Part shown: in pieces, positions 46,746 through 58,200 of the stretch
Position numbering within the stretch: the stretch's first letter is position 1
Layout of the letters: every line of letters begins with the position of its first letter
NCBI RefSeq assembly: GCF_017654505.1
Contig: NC_054536.1
Coordinates: 92,667,970 to 92,731,969, forward strand
DNA from: Polyodon spathula
Lineage: Eukaryota > Chordata > Actinopteri > Acipenseriformes > Polyodontidae
Length of the DNA: 64,000 bases
Direction: 5' to 3'
Made by a program: the position numbers and the translations under genes
The notes under the pieces: generated by a model
Seen by the model: the letters and a program-made list of their open reading frames with translations, nothing else
Told to the model about the DNA's origin: nothing
Database searches by the model: none

Positions 46746-49700
46746 CCTGCACGCAAAATTGAAATGGATTTACAGCAGGAGGTGGTACATTGTAAAAAGC
46801 AGACAACGTTGGGCAATTTCTTATTTTAAAATTGTGTTTTTTAGAATTGATTGTAAGTACAACACATATTTTTTATGTTTGCTTTGCTCATTGTAAGGAC
46901 AATTGTAGCACATCGTTGTGAAGGACTATTTAGGCCTACTCCCTTTCTGTTTGTTTTACACATGTATGAAGTAAACAGTTCAAGGTTTGGTTATGCCGTG
47001 TTTCTCATGTTCATTTTTGAACAATGTAACATTTAAAACACATGTATTTTTCAACTTTCGGTTAGTGACAACTTTTTGCTGGGAACCGAGAGGTTGTTAA
47101 TAAGTGGGATCTACTGTGTACAGGTATATAGAAATGTATGATTTCTAGAACTTTCTCGAAAACAAAGAATTTTAGGAAAAATCTTTTGTAGCATGAGGAC
47201 AAAAACATGATTTTGCAGGAGAGCCCCCACATTGATTAATGGACAATGTGGGTGCCCTGTGAATTGAGATAATGGGTGGTGGGACGAGAATGTGTGCCTG
47301 TGACTGGGGGAGCGTGCAAGACAGAATGAAATCTAAGGGAGGGGCTGGGTGAAGAGTGTGGGTTTTGGAGCTGTGGGAGAACCTGCTGTTTTTTATAAAT
47401 ACCAAGTCAGACACGCAGAGACTATTAGCTTTGTGTGTATTACCTGGCTGTTTAGTAAACCCTTTTATTTATCCTGTGTTCGTTATTGTTTATTGTGCTG
47501 GTGTTATTCTGCATCATTAACAATTGAACATCTCTCTTCTTAGGATCTTACTGTAAAACTTAGTTTCCTCAGGTCGCATATAATATCAGATTCAACTAAA
47601 GCCATTATTAAATGTATTTAATATTCTTAAATGCGTTTATATTTCTCAATTAAATCATATTTTAGCCTTTGTGAATTATTAGTGAGGCCACGCCCCACTT
47701 GTCTTTGCTGACGAGCTGGCACTGTTGCATTTTTTTTAAAACTGCTCTTGTAAAATTAACTGTGCCATGCGTGGATTGCTTACTGCACCTCTGTGTTAAA
47801 ATATCAATTTAAAATTGCAAAACCGAAGATAGTATTTCAAGAGTCAACCCTCTGAGGAATGGCATTGAAGAAGCAATATTGCATTCCTCTGTTATTTCAG
47901 TAAAGCCTCGGTTGTCTCATTGTTCATGCCTGGTAATGGTAATCTCCACTGATAATAGAGCATTTTGCAATCAGGAGCATGTTGATGACTAGAGTGAAGA
48001 GGATGTGGGGAGATTAACCTCTCGTGGAGGGCAGTGGGGGTGGGGGTGGGGGCATGCCCACGGGGACTTCATCTCCAACTGCATTGGCTCAGGTAGTTTA
48101 ATGACGTGCCATAATAGAGCCGTAACAACTTTGTGCTAATCTGCCTCTGAATGAGATTCTGTCAAAAAGACAGCCTGATGAATAGCTTTCATTAGTCAAG
48201 TCATTACTAGCCTTTTACATTCCTAACAATGTTTCTGGGGAGAAGGCCAGCGGACTGCAACAGCAGCAGTGACAGCACACAATTCTGAAGCAATGGTGAC
48301 AAGCATGGGGGGGGGGGGGTTGGGTTAAAACAGGACTTTGGAACAGAAGACACTGACGATCAATGTAAGAATACTTCAGATTGAGCACTATATCAAGTAG
48401 TATTGGTAAACTATAGCCTTTCCACTTCTTTATTATCTTGAAGAGCACTAAATCATGCAATCTCAGGCTGCAAGGATTCTCTGCAGAATAGTATACGCCA
48501 CCCAAATACTGCATTTGAGAAGGTAACCTTTAACATCTAAAAAAATAAAACATAAACACCACCATTAGACATTGTTAACTGGTACATTTCTAATCAATGT
48601 GCATAGAAAAAGACAATACAGTGTCTTTGAATTAAGCACCCCCACTGCTTTTCAAAAATGTGCTGGTTGAAGCAGATGAATCAATGTTTTTCTTTCAAGT
48701 AGGGATTGTCCCTGAAGATGAAGAGTGGTGTAAAGATTAGGGATGGGAATTGTAAGTTAAGCTGTATTGTTTTCAAATCCTTACTCAGCCATTCACTTAC
48801 TGTGTCCCTGACTTTCCATTTGTCCGTTACTTAATATCTCCAGTGCCAGCAGTGCCCTCTTAGAAACCACACACGTTGATAGTTTCTTGCGTTGATTGTA
48901 ATTGATCAATTTCCTTTAAACTGGAACAAATACCGTCATCTTGCTTCAGTGTCCTGCATAGACTGGAGGGGTGCTGCCTCTGATGGAAACACAGTATGCT
49001 TATATCACACATTTTATATCCCTCACTAAAAGCTAAAGCAGTACCTCATTCTTCCACCACGTATCGTACTTTATGATTAGATGGAGCTTCATTCTCACAT
49101 TTTCGTGTGGAGTGTACTGAATTTAATGCAACTTTTAACATATCAAGTTGTCAATATGGGAGTTTCCATGTGTGGTTATTTACACGTGAAGTGGTGATGC
49201 GTGAGCACGTTTGAGAGAACAGCTCGCAGGGATCGGGGAAATCTCATTAACTCATGAGCATGAAAACGTCCACTGCTCTCAATCCAGACATACTAGAGAT
49301 CATACGTGGAAGGCGTCTGGCACAGATCTCAATATGTTGGACAGTTTCATTATATACCTCCGGGTTAATTATTTTCTTTTTTTTTTTAATTAATAAGTTG
49401 TGTGATAAATTAGTTGAAATATTATTCACTACTAATGATATGCTATCCCACCAATGGATGTCTAAAAACAATTTTGGCAAGAGCAGTAAAACTCATTATT
49501 AAAAAACCAGGGACGAGGCATTTACAAATCACAGCTTTATTACACAAGCTTAACACTGTGATTTAAACAGTTTCACTCAAACAAGATGTCACCTGACAAC
49601 CGTGGATTTCTAGGTGAGATTCTGTCCTGTACCTGTTCTCTGTGCATATTTTCCAGAGCTGCCTTCGAAAACAGCAAGAGAAATTTACGTATGGCTAATT

Positions 49701-50047
49701 TGCATATCGACCTCCTTTCCCCTTCATTTCTATGACATTAGGTGAAAAGTGGGTCTTTCCAAGTAAAATAAACTGAACCAATGGAAACCTGAAATGTATA
49801 CGACCATTTTTCATTTGCTTTAGCACAATTAGAATACACATGGAAACTCCCCCAATGTCAGTTAGTCAGCGGCTGCTACAGATTTTTATTGGACCGTTAT
49901 CTCACTCACTTACTGTACTTTAGATGGGATTGCAATGTAATTATGGTGCTGCTGTCCTTACCTTAATTGCAATTATTTACATTAAATAATTTAATTACAC
50001 TAATATTAACATTACCAACACAAGCACTTTTGAATTGTGCATTCCTA
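46746..50047. other. Non-coding spacer with a G-rich tract
   Basis: No gene seen. Four G runs at 48029-48031, 48036-48040, 48042-48046 and 48048-48052 could form a G-quadruplex on the + strand. A G run of about 13 lies near 48307-48320. The 47190-47520 stretch looks somewhat like an LTR end (ttttataaata, then late aataaa-poor T-rich sequence), but without ends. Confidence 0.4.
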
Positions 50048-50280
50048 TATTATTATTTGTTTATTTAGCAGATGCCTTTCCAAGGCAACTTACAGAGATG
50101 TGTGTGAACTATGCATCAGCTGCAGAGTCACTTACAACAATGTCTCACCTGAAAGAGAGAGCACAAGGAGGTTAAGTGACTTGCTCAGTGTCACACAATG
50201 AGTCTGAGAGAGCTGATATTTGAACCAGGGATCTCCTGATTACAAGCCCTTTTCTTTAACCACTAGACCACACAGCCTCC
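50048..50280 (-). mobile_element. tRNA-derived SINE
   Basis: Minus-strand head ggaggctgtgtggtctagtgg with A box TGGTCTAGTGG and B box GGTTCAAAT. The body (gagcaagtcacttaacctcc, gtaagtgactctgcagctga) is shared with the copy at 55042. The tail is gttgccttggaaaggcatct followed by an AT-rich end. Confidence 0.88.
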
Positions 50281-51214
50281 TAGAGGCATACAGAACATAA
50301 AAATGCCATGCATAAACATGTCAACATTTATATGTACTGTACTAAACACACAGGGTCACCATGATGGCTCCATTTGTTACAGGTGTGTTGCCATGACACC
50401 TCAAGTTGGCCCAGTCTTTTGCAGTTCTTTGACGACACCTCTATGACACTTTTGACTTTGAATATCAGGTGCTCCACAGAGTCTGTGACATCAATAAGAA
50501 TGTATTACAGTACCTGATGTGGGCCGGCAAACGTGAAGTTGGTACGGGATAGATGCCACGGAAGCTATCCTACTTATTCTTGTTGCCTATGGCTATAAAC
50601 CAGAGTTGTAAAAAAAAGTAGAGAAAGTAGAGAAATAAGACAGCTACCAATGCATTGGGCAATATTACAGACTGGATTTTACACATTAGTATTATAGTTA
50701 TTACGTTTCAAAACATTGCACAAAATGATTTGTACTCATATATCTAACAAATCTGTTCTTGATGAGCTGTAGGGCTCAGTTTAGGATCTCAAAGGCATGG
50801 ACATTGCTGGTTTATGTTAAAACAGATTGCTTCAGCAGTAACAATATGGGTGCAATAGATGGTATTAGAGATTGAATTTTCCAGATTTGTTGGATACATG
50901 GGGTTGCTTATAACGTGCTGCAACTCGCAACACATTTAGCCACACTAAATACAATATGTGCGAAGTGTAATGCAGCGGCAGAGGCTACGATCTGCCGAAG
51001 AATCAGGAATCAGAAACTCGGCTTCTGAAGTCTGAGCTACAAATGCTGCGCAACTGCGCTCTGTTTAATCTTTTCTTTTCCACAGCCTAAATCGCCCTGT
51101 GACTTAACCCTACAGTGTTGCTGTTTTGTGTTGTCTTTTTCCTCTGCTATTTGCAGCAAAAAAAAAAAAGAGAAAAGAGAGATGCATGATTCCTACACGG
51201 GGATCTGGTGCTCA
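50281..51214. other. Non-coding spacer
   Basis: No gene or repeat recognised; an A-rich stretch lies near 51161-51175. Confidence 0.35.
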
Positions 51215-53657
51215 GTCAATCCCTGCATCGGTGCCCTCTGTGCCTCTGTGCCTTGATGTCTCGGTGCTTCGACGCCCTCATGCCCTCTGTGACTTGGTGC
51301 CCCACAGCCTCTGTGCCCTGGGTGCTTAAATGCTCTGTGCCTCGGCGCCCTTGGTTCCCTCGATACCCTCAGTACATCCCCGCCCTCTGTGCCCAAGAGC
51401 CTCAGTACCTTGGTACCCCAGAGCCTTAGTGCCTCGGTGCTCCTGCCCTCTGTGCCCCAGAGCCTCAATGCCTTGGTGCCTCCATGCCCTTGGTGCTTCA
51501 GAGCCTCAGTGCCTCTGTGCTTTGGCACCTGGGTTGCCCCAGAGCCTTAGTGTCTCAGTGCTTCGGTGCTCTTTTTGTCCCAGAGCCTCAGTGCCTCGGT
51601 GCTTTGGCGCCCTCGTTGCCCCAGTACCTCGGTGCTTCGGTGCCTCAGAGCCTCAGTGCCTCGGTGCTTCAGTGCCCTCGGTGTCTCAGAGCCTCAGTGC
51701 CTCCCCGCCCTCGGTGCCTCAGAGCCTCAGTGCCTCAGTGCTTTCGTGCCCTCGGTGTCCCAGAGCCTCAGTGCCTCCACGCCCTCGGTGCCTCAGAGCC
51801 TCAGTGCCTCAGTGCCTCCCTGCCCTCTGTGTCTCAGAGCCTCAGTGCCTCAGTGCTTCGGCGCCCTCGGTGCCCCAGAGCCTCAGTACCTCGGTGCTTC
51901 GGTGCCCTCGGTGCCTCAGAGCCTCAGTGTCTCCCCGCTCTCGGTGCCTCAGAGCCTCAGTGCCTCGGTGCTTTTGTGCCCTCGGTGCCCCAGAGCCTCA
52001 GTGCCTCCCCGCCCTCGGTGCCTCAGAGCCTCAGTGCCTCCCCGCCCTCGGTGTCTCAGAGCCTCAGTTCCTCGGTGCTTCGGCGTCCTCGGTGCCCCAG
52101 AGCCTCAGAACCTCGGTGCTTCGGTGCCCTCGGTGCCCCAGAGCCTCAGTACCTCCCCGCCCTCGGTGTCTCAGAGCCTCAGTGCCTCGGTGCTTCGGTG
52201 CCCTTGGTGCCCCAGAGCCTCAGGACCTCGGTGCTTCGGTGCCCTCGATGTCTCAGAGCCTCAGTGCCTAGGTGCATCAGTGCCCTCGGTGTCTCAGTGA
52301 CTCAGTAGCTCGGTGTTTCGGTGCCCTCGGTGTCGCAGAGCCTCAGTGCCTCCCCGCCCTCAGTGCCTCAGAGTCTCAGTGCCTCGGTGCTTTCGTGCCC
52401 TCAGTGCCCCAGAGCCTCAGTGCCTCCCCGCCCTCGGTGACTCAGAGCCTCAGTGCCTCGGTGCTTCGGTGTCCTCGGTGCCCCAGCCTCAGTGCCTCCC
52501 CACCCTCGGTGTCTCAGAGCCTCAGTACCTCGGTGCCCCAGAGCCTCAGTGCCTCAGTACCTCAGCACCCTCGATTTCTCAGAGCCTCAGTGCCTCGGTG
52601 CCCTCGGTGCCTGAGAGCCTCAGTGACTCGGTGCTTCGGCGCCCTCGGTGCCCCAGAGCCTCAGTGCCTCAGTACCTCGGCGCCCTCGGTGTCTCAAAGC
52701 CTCAGTGCCTCCCCGCCCTTGGTGCCTCAGAGCCTCAGTGCCTCGGTGCCCTCGGTGCCTCAGAGCCTCAGTGCCTCAGTAACTCAGCGCCCTCGGTGTC
52801 TCAGAGCCTCAGTGCCTCCCTGCCCTCGGTGCCTGAGAGCCTCAGTGTCTCGGTGCTTCAGCGCCCTCGGTCCCCCAGAGCCTCAGAGCCTCAGTGCCTC
52901 GGTGCCCTCGGTGCCTCAGAGCCTCAGTGCCTCCCCACCCACAGTCTCAAAGCCTCAGTGCCTCCCCGCCCTTGGTGCCTCAGAGCCTCAGTGCCTCGGT
53001 GCCCTCGGTGCCTCAGAGCCTCAGTGCCTCCCCACCCCACCCTTGGTGTCTCAGAGCCTCAGTGCCTCCCCGCCCTCGGTGCCCCAGAGCCTCGGTGCCT
53101 CAGTACCTCGGCGCCCTCGATGTCTCAAAGCCTCAGTGCCTCCCCGCCCTTGGTGCCTCAGAGCCTCAGTGCCTCGGTGCCCTCGGTGCCTCAGAGCCTC
53201 AGTGCCTCAGTACCTCAGCTCCCTCGGTGTCTCAGAGCCTCAGTGCCTCCCTGCCCTCGGTGTCTCAGAGCCTCAGTACCTCGGTGCTTCGGCGCCCTCG
53301 GTGCCTCAGAGCCTCAGTGCCTCAGTACCCCAGCGCCCTCGGTGCCTCAGAGTCTCAGTGCCTCAGTAACTCAGCGCCCTCGGTGTCTCAGAGCCTCAGT
53401 GCCTCCCTGCCCTCGGTGCCTGAGAGCCTGTGTCTCGGTGCCTCAGTGCCTCAGTACCTCGGCACCCTCGGTGTCTCAAAGCCTCAGTGCCTCCCCGCCC
53501 TTGGTGACTCAGAGCCTCAGTGCCTCGGTGCCCTCGGTGCCTCAGAGCCTCAGTGCCTCCCCACCCACAGTGTCTCAGAGCCTCAGTACCTCCCCGCCCT
53601 CGGTGCCTCAGAGCCTCAGTGCCTCGGTGCTTCGGCGCCCTCGGTGCCCCAGAGCCC
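51215..53657. repeat. GC-rich minisatellite built on a 9-bp unit
   Basis: About 2.4 kb of the phrases cctcggtgc, cctcagtgc, cctcagagc and cctccccgc combined in blocks of 9, 18, 27, 36 and 45 bp. Because all are multiples of three, three + frames stay open for up to 457 codons (52313-53686), with products rich in S, P, R, L and Q (QSLSASVLRCPRC, LRASVPPRPRC). The three frames give similar low-complexity text, and there is no start context or domain, so I do not call a gene. The left edge is more irregular than the centre. Confidence 0.93.
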
Positions 53658-55041
53658 CCCAGATGCAGTTGTCATCTTCAAATTGAAAGGAAAGGTTATG
53701 GATGTAACCCCGGATCCCTGAAAGAGATGATGACCAACAAACCTTGCAAGGTTGCATCACTCGCATTCATGGGTTAGATGCAAAAGAGAAAGTGATGTCT
53801 GCGGAGTGACGAATTAATCCCTCAGGAGGCGGGAAATTTCTCAGTAAATACCTGAACTTTGGCAGGCATATCCCAAAACAATTGGTTGTTGGTTGATTTT
53901 TCTTTCAGGGAACCAGGGTTACGTCCATAACCTAACGATTTGCGTTGTGAAACTGGGGACTTGCCAGTGCGATGAGGCTATTTTTATTTTGTTTTCCCAT
54001 GGACCCCCTCTAAATGCTTAGGACAACAGGTTGGGAACCACTTCTGTACACGATCCGAACTGTGCACTGACCATGAATCAACAAGTAAACCTTAACGCAG
54101 AAAGACTCTCACGGAACATCAATTCAGTTAAAAAAGAAAATAAAAAACGGCTTATTGATTTATTTTTAACATTATTATCATTTATTTGAATCTCGTTGTT
54201 GGCTCTGGATTTCATTCAAATATCCGTTGTTAAAGTCTAATAAAAAGTGACAATCTGGACTCTTTTGCCACTGATTAGACCATGCTTCGCTCCAGGACTG
54301 CAAGCACGAAAAGCATGTCTGCAGTAGCTCCTAACATCAGTGGTGGGAGTTCTGGGGAAAATAAATACAAAATAAACAGCTTTTAAGAGCAAGTGTTAGT
54401 CCCTGAGGTTGAGGTATAATAAATCTTCAGCTTCTGTAGCTCACGTGCGAACACTGCACCTGGGAATATGGAAATGTTCCTCCTTCAATTAGATTTACCA
54501 GCACTGAGCTCCCAGGGGGCTTTGTACACTGTTCAGACCTGTACCGACAGCTGCACAGGCAGAGGATTCATCAGGAAAACCCTGGCTGAAAACCTGGCTG
54601 AGGTTTATACGTTGTATACTGCAGAAAGACACAACGCAGTTGATTTTATATTTATCATTGCATTCCCTTTTATGGAGTTCAGTGTTTTTGGTACTGCAGC
54701 ACACAACCAAGCATTAGAAAGAAAGGAACTGATAGGGCATTTGGAGTAGGCGAAGTATTAATTAATTTTCTGTAGAGATTCAATGAGCATTCAGTAATCC
54801 CCTTTGTGTTCACAATTTAGATTTGATCCCTTTACCTTTAGATTAGGAGACTACAACTTTATATAAACACTGTAAACACGTGGGTTAATGCAGCGTACAT
54901 AAGTCCTAGGCAACTGGTGGTTTCATAGGGGGTTCATGCATGTAGCACATGTGTGGGGGCTTCATGCTGTCACACAGAAACACAAGGCCAGGTCCTTTTA
55001 TTACATACAGAATTCCACAACACAGCCTTGCAGATTGGTGA
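53658..55041. other. Non-coding spacer
   Basis: No supported gene. The frame 54468-54749 (93 codons) has no recognised domain. Confidence 0.35.
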
Positions 55042-55296
55042 AATAATAATAATAATTATCTTTATATCGCGCCTTTCATAGTGGACCACCATCACAAAGA
55101 GCTTTACAAGATACGAGACTAGGATGTATATATGCATCAGCTGCAGAGTCACTTACAAGAACGTCTCACCCAAAGACAGAGCACAAGGAGGTGAAGTGAC
55201 TTGCTCAGGGTTGCTCAGGGTTGCTCAGTCAATGGTTGAGCTGGGATTTGAACCAGGCACCCCCTGATTACAAGCCCGTTTCTTTAACCACTGGAC
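55042..55296 (-). mobile_element. tRNA-derived SINE with LINE-like tail
   Basis: Minus-strand head has gtccagtggttaaagaaacgg and B box GGTTCAAATCC. The body matches the SINE at 50048. The tail (gtaaagctctttgtg, gaaaggcgcgatataaag, then ATT repeats) resembles the 3' end of the L2 at 62550-63885 (gtaaagcacctctgt, ggtgctatataaatt). The first bases of the head are missing at the high-coordinate end. A short gttgctcagg triplication occurs at about 55203-55231. Confidence 0.87.
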
Positions 55297-58200
55297 ATAA
55301 TACATGATAGATAGAAACCCTTCATGAACCATCAGAGACTGCCTGTTGCATCCTGGCCAGTCAATCTGCCTGGAAAGTTAACATAACCAGCATTTGCAAG
55401 TCTTATACCCAGGGCTTCACATGACTTTTATCATGAGGTTCTCACATGAGTACCAGTAGGAATGGTTTGATATGCATCAAAATTAGGGGTCATCATCCAT
55501 GTCGCGGTCGAGCTCCACCTCGTCCGTATTACTGGTTATGACATTTTTTAAAAATCTCCCACAAATCACCCACATTCCCTGGGGATTCAAAAGTAAAAAC
55601 CAAAACACTTTGTCAGTTTATTAGTGTTGTTGTTAGCTTGACAGAACAACAGTATTTATCTGAGGGGAAACACGTATTATTTTAATAATGCTTAAGTAAA
55701 TGTATTTTCTTTTTTAAACTCCTCTCATCCGCACTCTGTTTGGGAAGTGAAGTGTCAGAGAGCATCACAGCGCCACTCTTGTACTGCACCCCTCGTCTCT
55801 GAATGGATGGCTTACTAGAGATCCCTGCTATCATTGGTTGTTTCAAGTGCCCATTAAAAGAAAATGATTGATGTTATGAACTGGAAGGGGTTCCACCTAT
55901 CACTCTCCATTTTTTAAAACTTCTATGTTGTTGTTAGGTGTGAGGCAGTGACCTGCCAGTGCAGAGGTTCAGCACAGTAGAACTCTGATGTACCGGTATT
56001 GATGATGTGCAGTGCTTCACAAACAGGGTCTCTGTGTTTTGCAAAATCAGTAATCTTCATACAGCATTATTGATTATTGCATATCTATAAGTGAGAATTT
56101 AACATTTAACATAGCGCCTGCTTATGATATAAATATATGCATACATTTTGTAAATGGCCGAAGTTGTGTACATGGAGATAGACCAGGGTAGTAATGTAAT
56201 ATATTTTGAAATATTATTTTTTAAGTTTGTAATATAGATGTCCTTAAAGAGAAGATTTCAGTGAGAAGCAACATAGGAGCGTTGTCCTTCTATGATTGGT
56301 GAAGGAAAGATCTGAAAAACTGAAGCAATTAAAAAAAAAACGTAAAACGGTGATCTGAGTTATGCATTTGGGTTTTATTATCGATTTTCTTACAGTACCT
56401 CTGGAGTCCAGTAAAGAGTGTTCCATTATTTTGTTTTAAATCAATTTAAATCTTTGCAAATGCCCAGTTGTCAGATTTCTTACCTAAGTGTGTTACCAAA
56501 TCAGAAAAAATAAAAATAAATAAATAAAATATTTAATTTAGAGGCAAGTTGTTTTAAGCTGTTTTTAATAGTTTCAGAATTGTAACTGGTGTTTTTATTT
56601 TCCTTTCAGAAACAAATAAATCCTAACGGAGTAAACAGCTTTGAGAATCTCACCCATTGTGATTCAAATATCTTAGCAAAAATACCAGGGCCTTAATGAA
56701 GGAAGGAAAGCCATTTAGCGCCTCATTTTAGGTCTAACTTTTTAATTAGCACTGTAGTGTAATCACACCTTTGACCTATGTGGGACGATAGTCAGTATGT
56801 ATTATGTAGAAGAGGGATTAATCACTTTAATCTAGCTTCAATTGTTTCAATTTTCCTCAAACCTATTATAGCATAACCTCATAGACATTGTGTAGTTTCT
56901 TGTTCATAATTCATTATTATAATGTTTGTAGACCCTGTTCAACATAAGTTATTTTTGCCCTATGAAAATGGGAAAGTTATCTCCATTAAGTGGTTCGCTG
57001 TCCAGAGTCTCACTTCAGATGGATTTGACTTGGCAGGTGTAACAGCCCACAGTAAACACAATCAGTAAAGACTGTGAATGCTGTCGCTGGAGTCATTTCA
57101 GTGCTCTCGCTGTCTCTTTTGTTCAAAAGCACTCCCACGCTTTCTCAGTAGGATTGCGTTCCTTTAAAATATTTTAAAAGCATGCCTAGCTACACAGTGC
57201 CTCACAGTTAACAAATTCCAAAAATCATACAGTACTCTATAGAACATAATGTTTAGGACACGTTTTGATTACATTACTGCAAATCTTGTATAGTGTTGTT
57301 CAATCTTGTGGTACAGTACTGCTCATCCAAAATACTATACAATTCTATAATACTATAGATGTCTGGTTGCATTTACATTTCAAATTGTCCCTAGGCTATG
57401 CACGATTCACTCTCTATTCATGTCCATGGGGCTATGAAGCTGAAATACATAAAGAATTCATTAGAAATATGTGAAAATAAATGCATTGCCTTTTGGCTTT
57501 GTTCTGCTTGTTCCATATACACAATAAACATTTTTGGGGAGAAATGTTATTACCTTTTGATAAATTATACTTAAGATATAGATTTAGTCATAACCAGAAG
57601 AATGGTCATTTTTTACTATTTATGTATTGTTTTTTTGTTTTTTTTTGTCTTTCCTTATTTCTATATGAATTTATTCATGCAATTTTATTTGATCAATTTT
57701 TGTTCAATAATACAAATAATGGCTTGTAAAATTGGGTATAAACAACAGGCAGTAGCTATAAGCTATGACTACTTGGGAATCCCAAGTTTAGTTTCAGTGT
57801 GGCCTCTTGTAAATTACAATGACCTTTGCTTAGCAAATCGGTACAGTAACTAAGCTGAGCTATTCCAAGCATGCATCGCTCCCGAGAGCACTGTTTGGCA
57901 GGTATTGATTTTGAGGATTGCCCCTCATTTTACAACAGTGTAGGCATGCAGTGGTACTTGTGTACTTCTGTACTGTATTGTCCCAGGAGAAGCCAATGTC
58001 TCCATCAATACAGGGAGAGACTAAAGGCAGAAATGCTCGCATTTTTTTTTTCTCACCACATGCCACTGGTCTTTTACAGACCCTTCAAGTGCCACAAAAC
58101 AAGATCTGGAGATACGGCTTGTTTTGTTTTCCTTTGCATTTTGTATTTGGATTAAGAGTGCTGTGCTGTGCTGTGCACACCTCATATTATCCACTGAGCT

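Noticed and set aside
47190..47520. Solo LTR with TATA and poly(A)-like parts
   Set aside because: No TG/CA ends or target duplication could be found, so similarity to an LTR is only impressionistic.
50200..50280. Functional tRNA gene on the minus strand
   Set aside because: A and B boxes are present, but there is no cloverleaf acceptor pairing and the sequence continues into a SINE body.
51330..53777. Ser/Pro/Arg-rich proteins in three overlapping frames
   Set aside because: All three frames are open because the repeat is a multiple of 9 bp; no frame shows domain structure or preferred codons.
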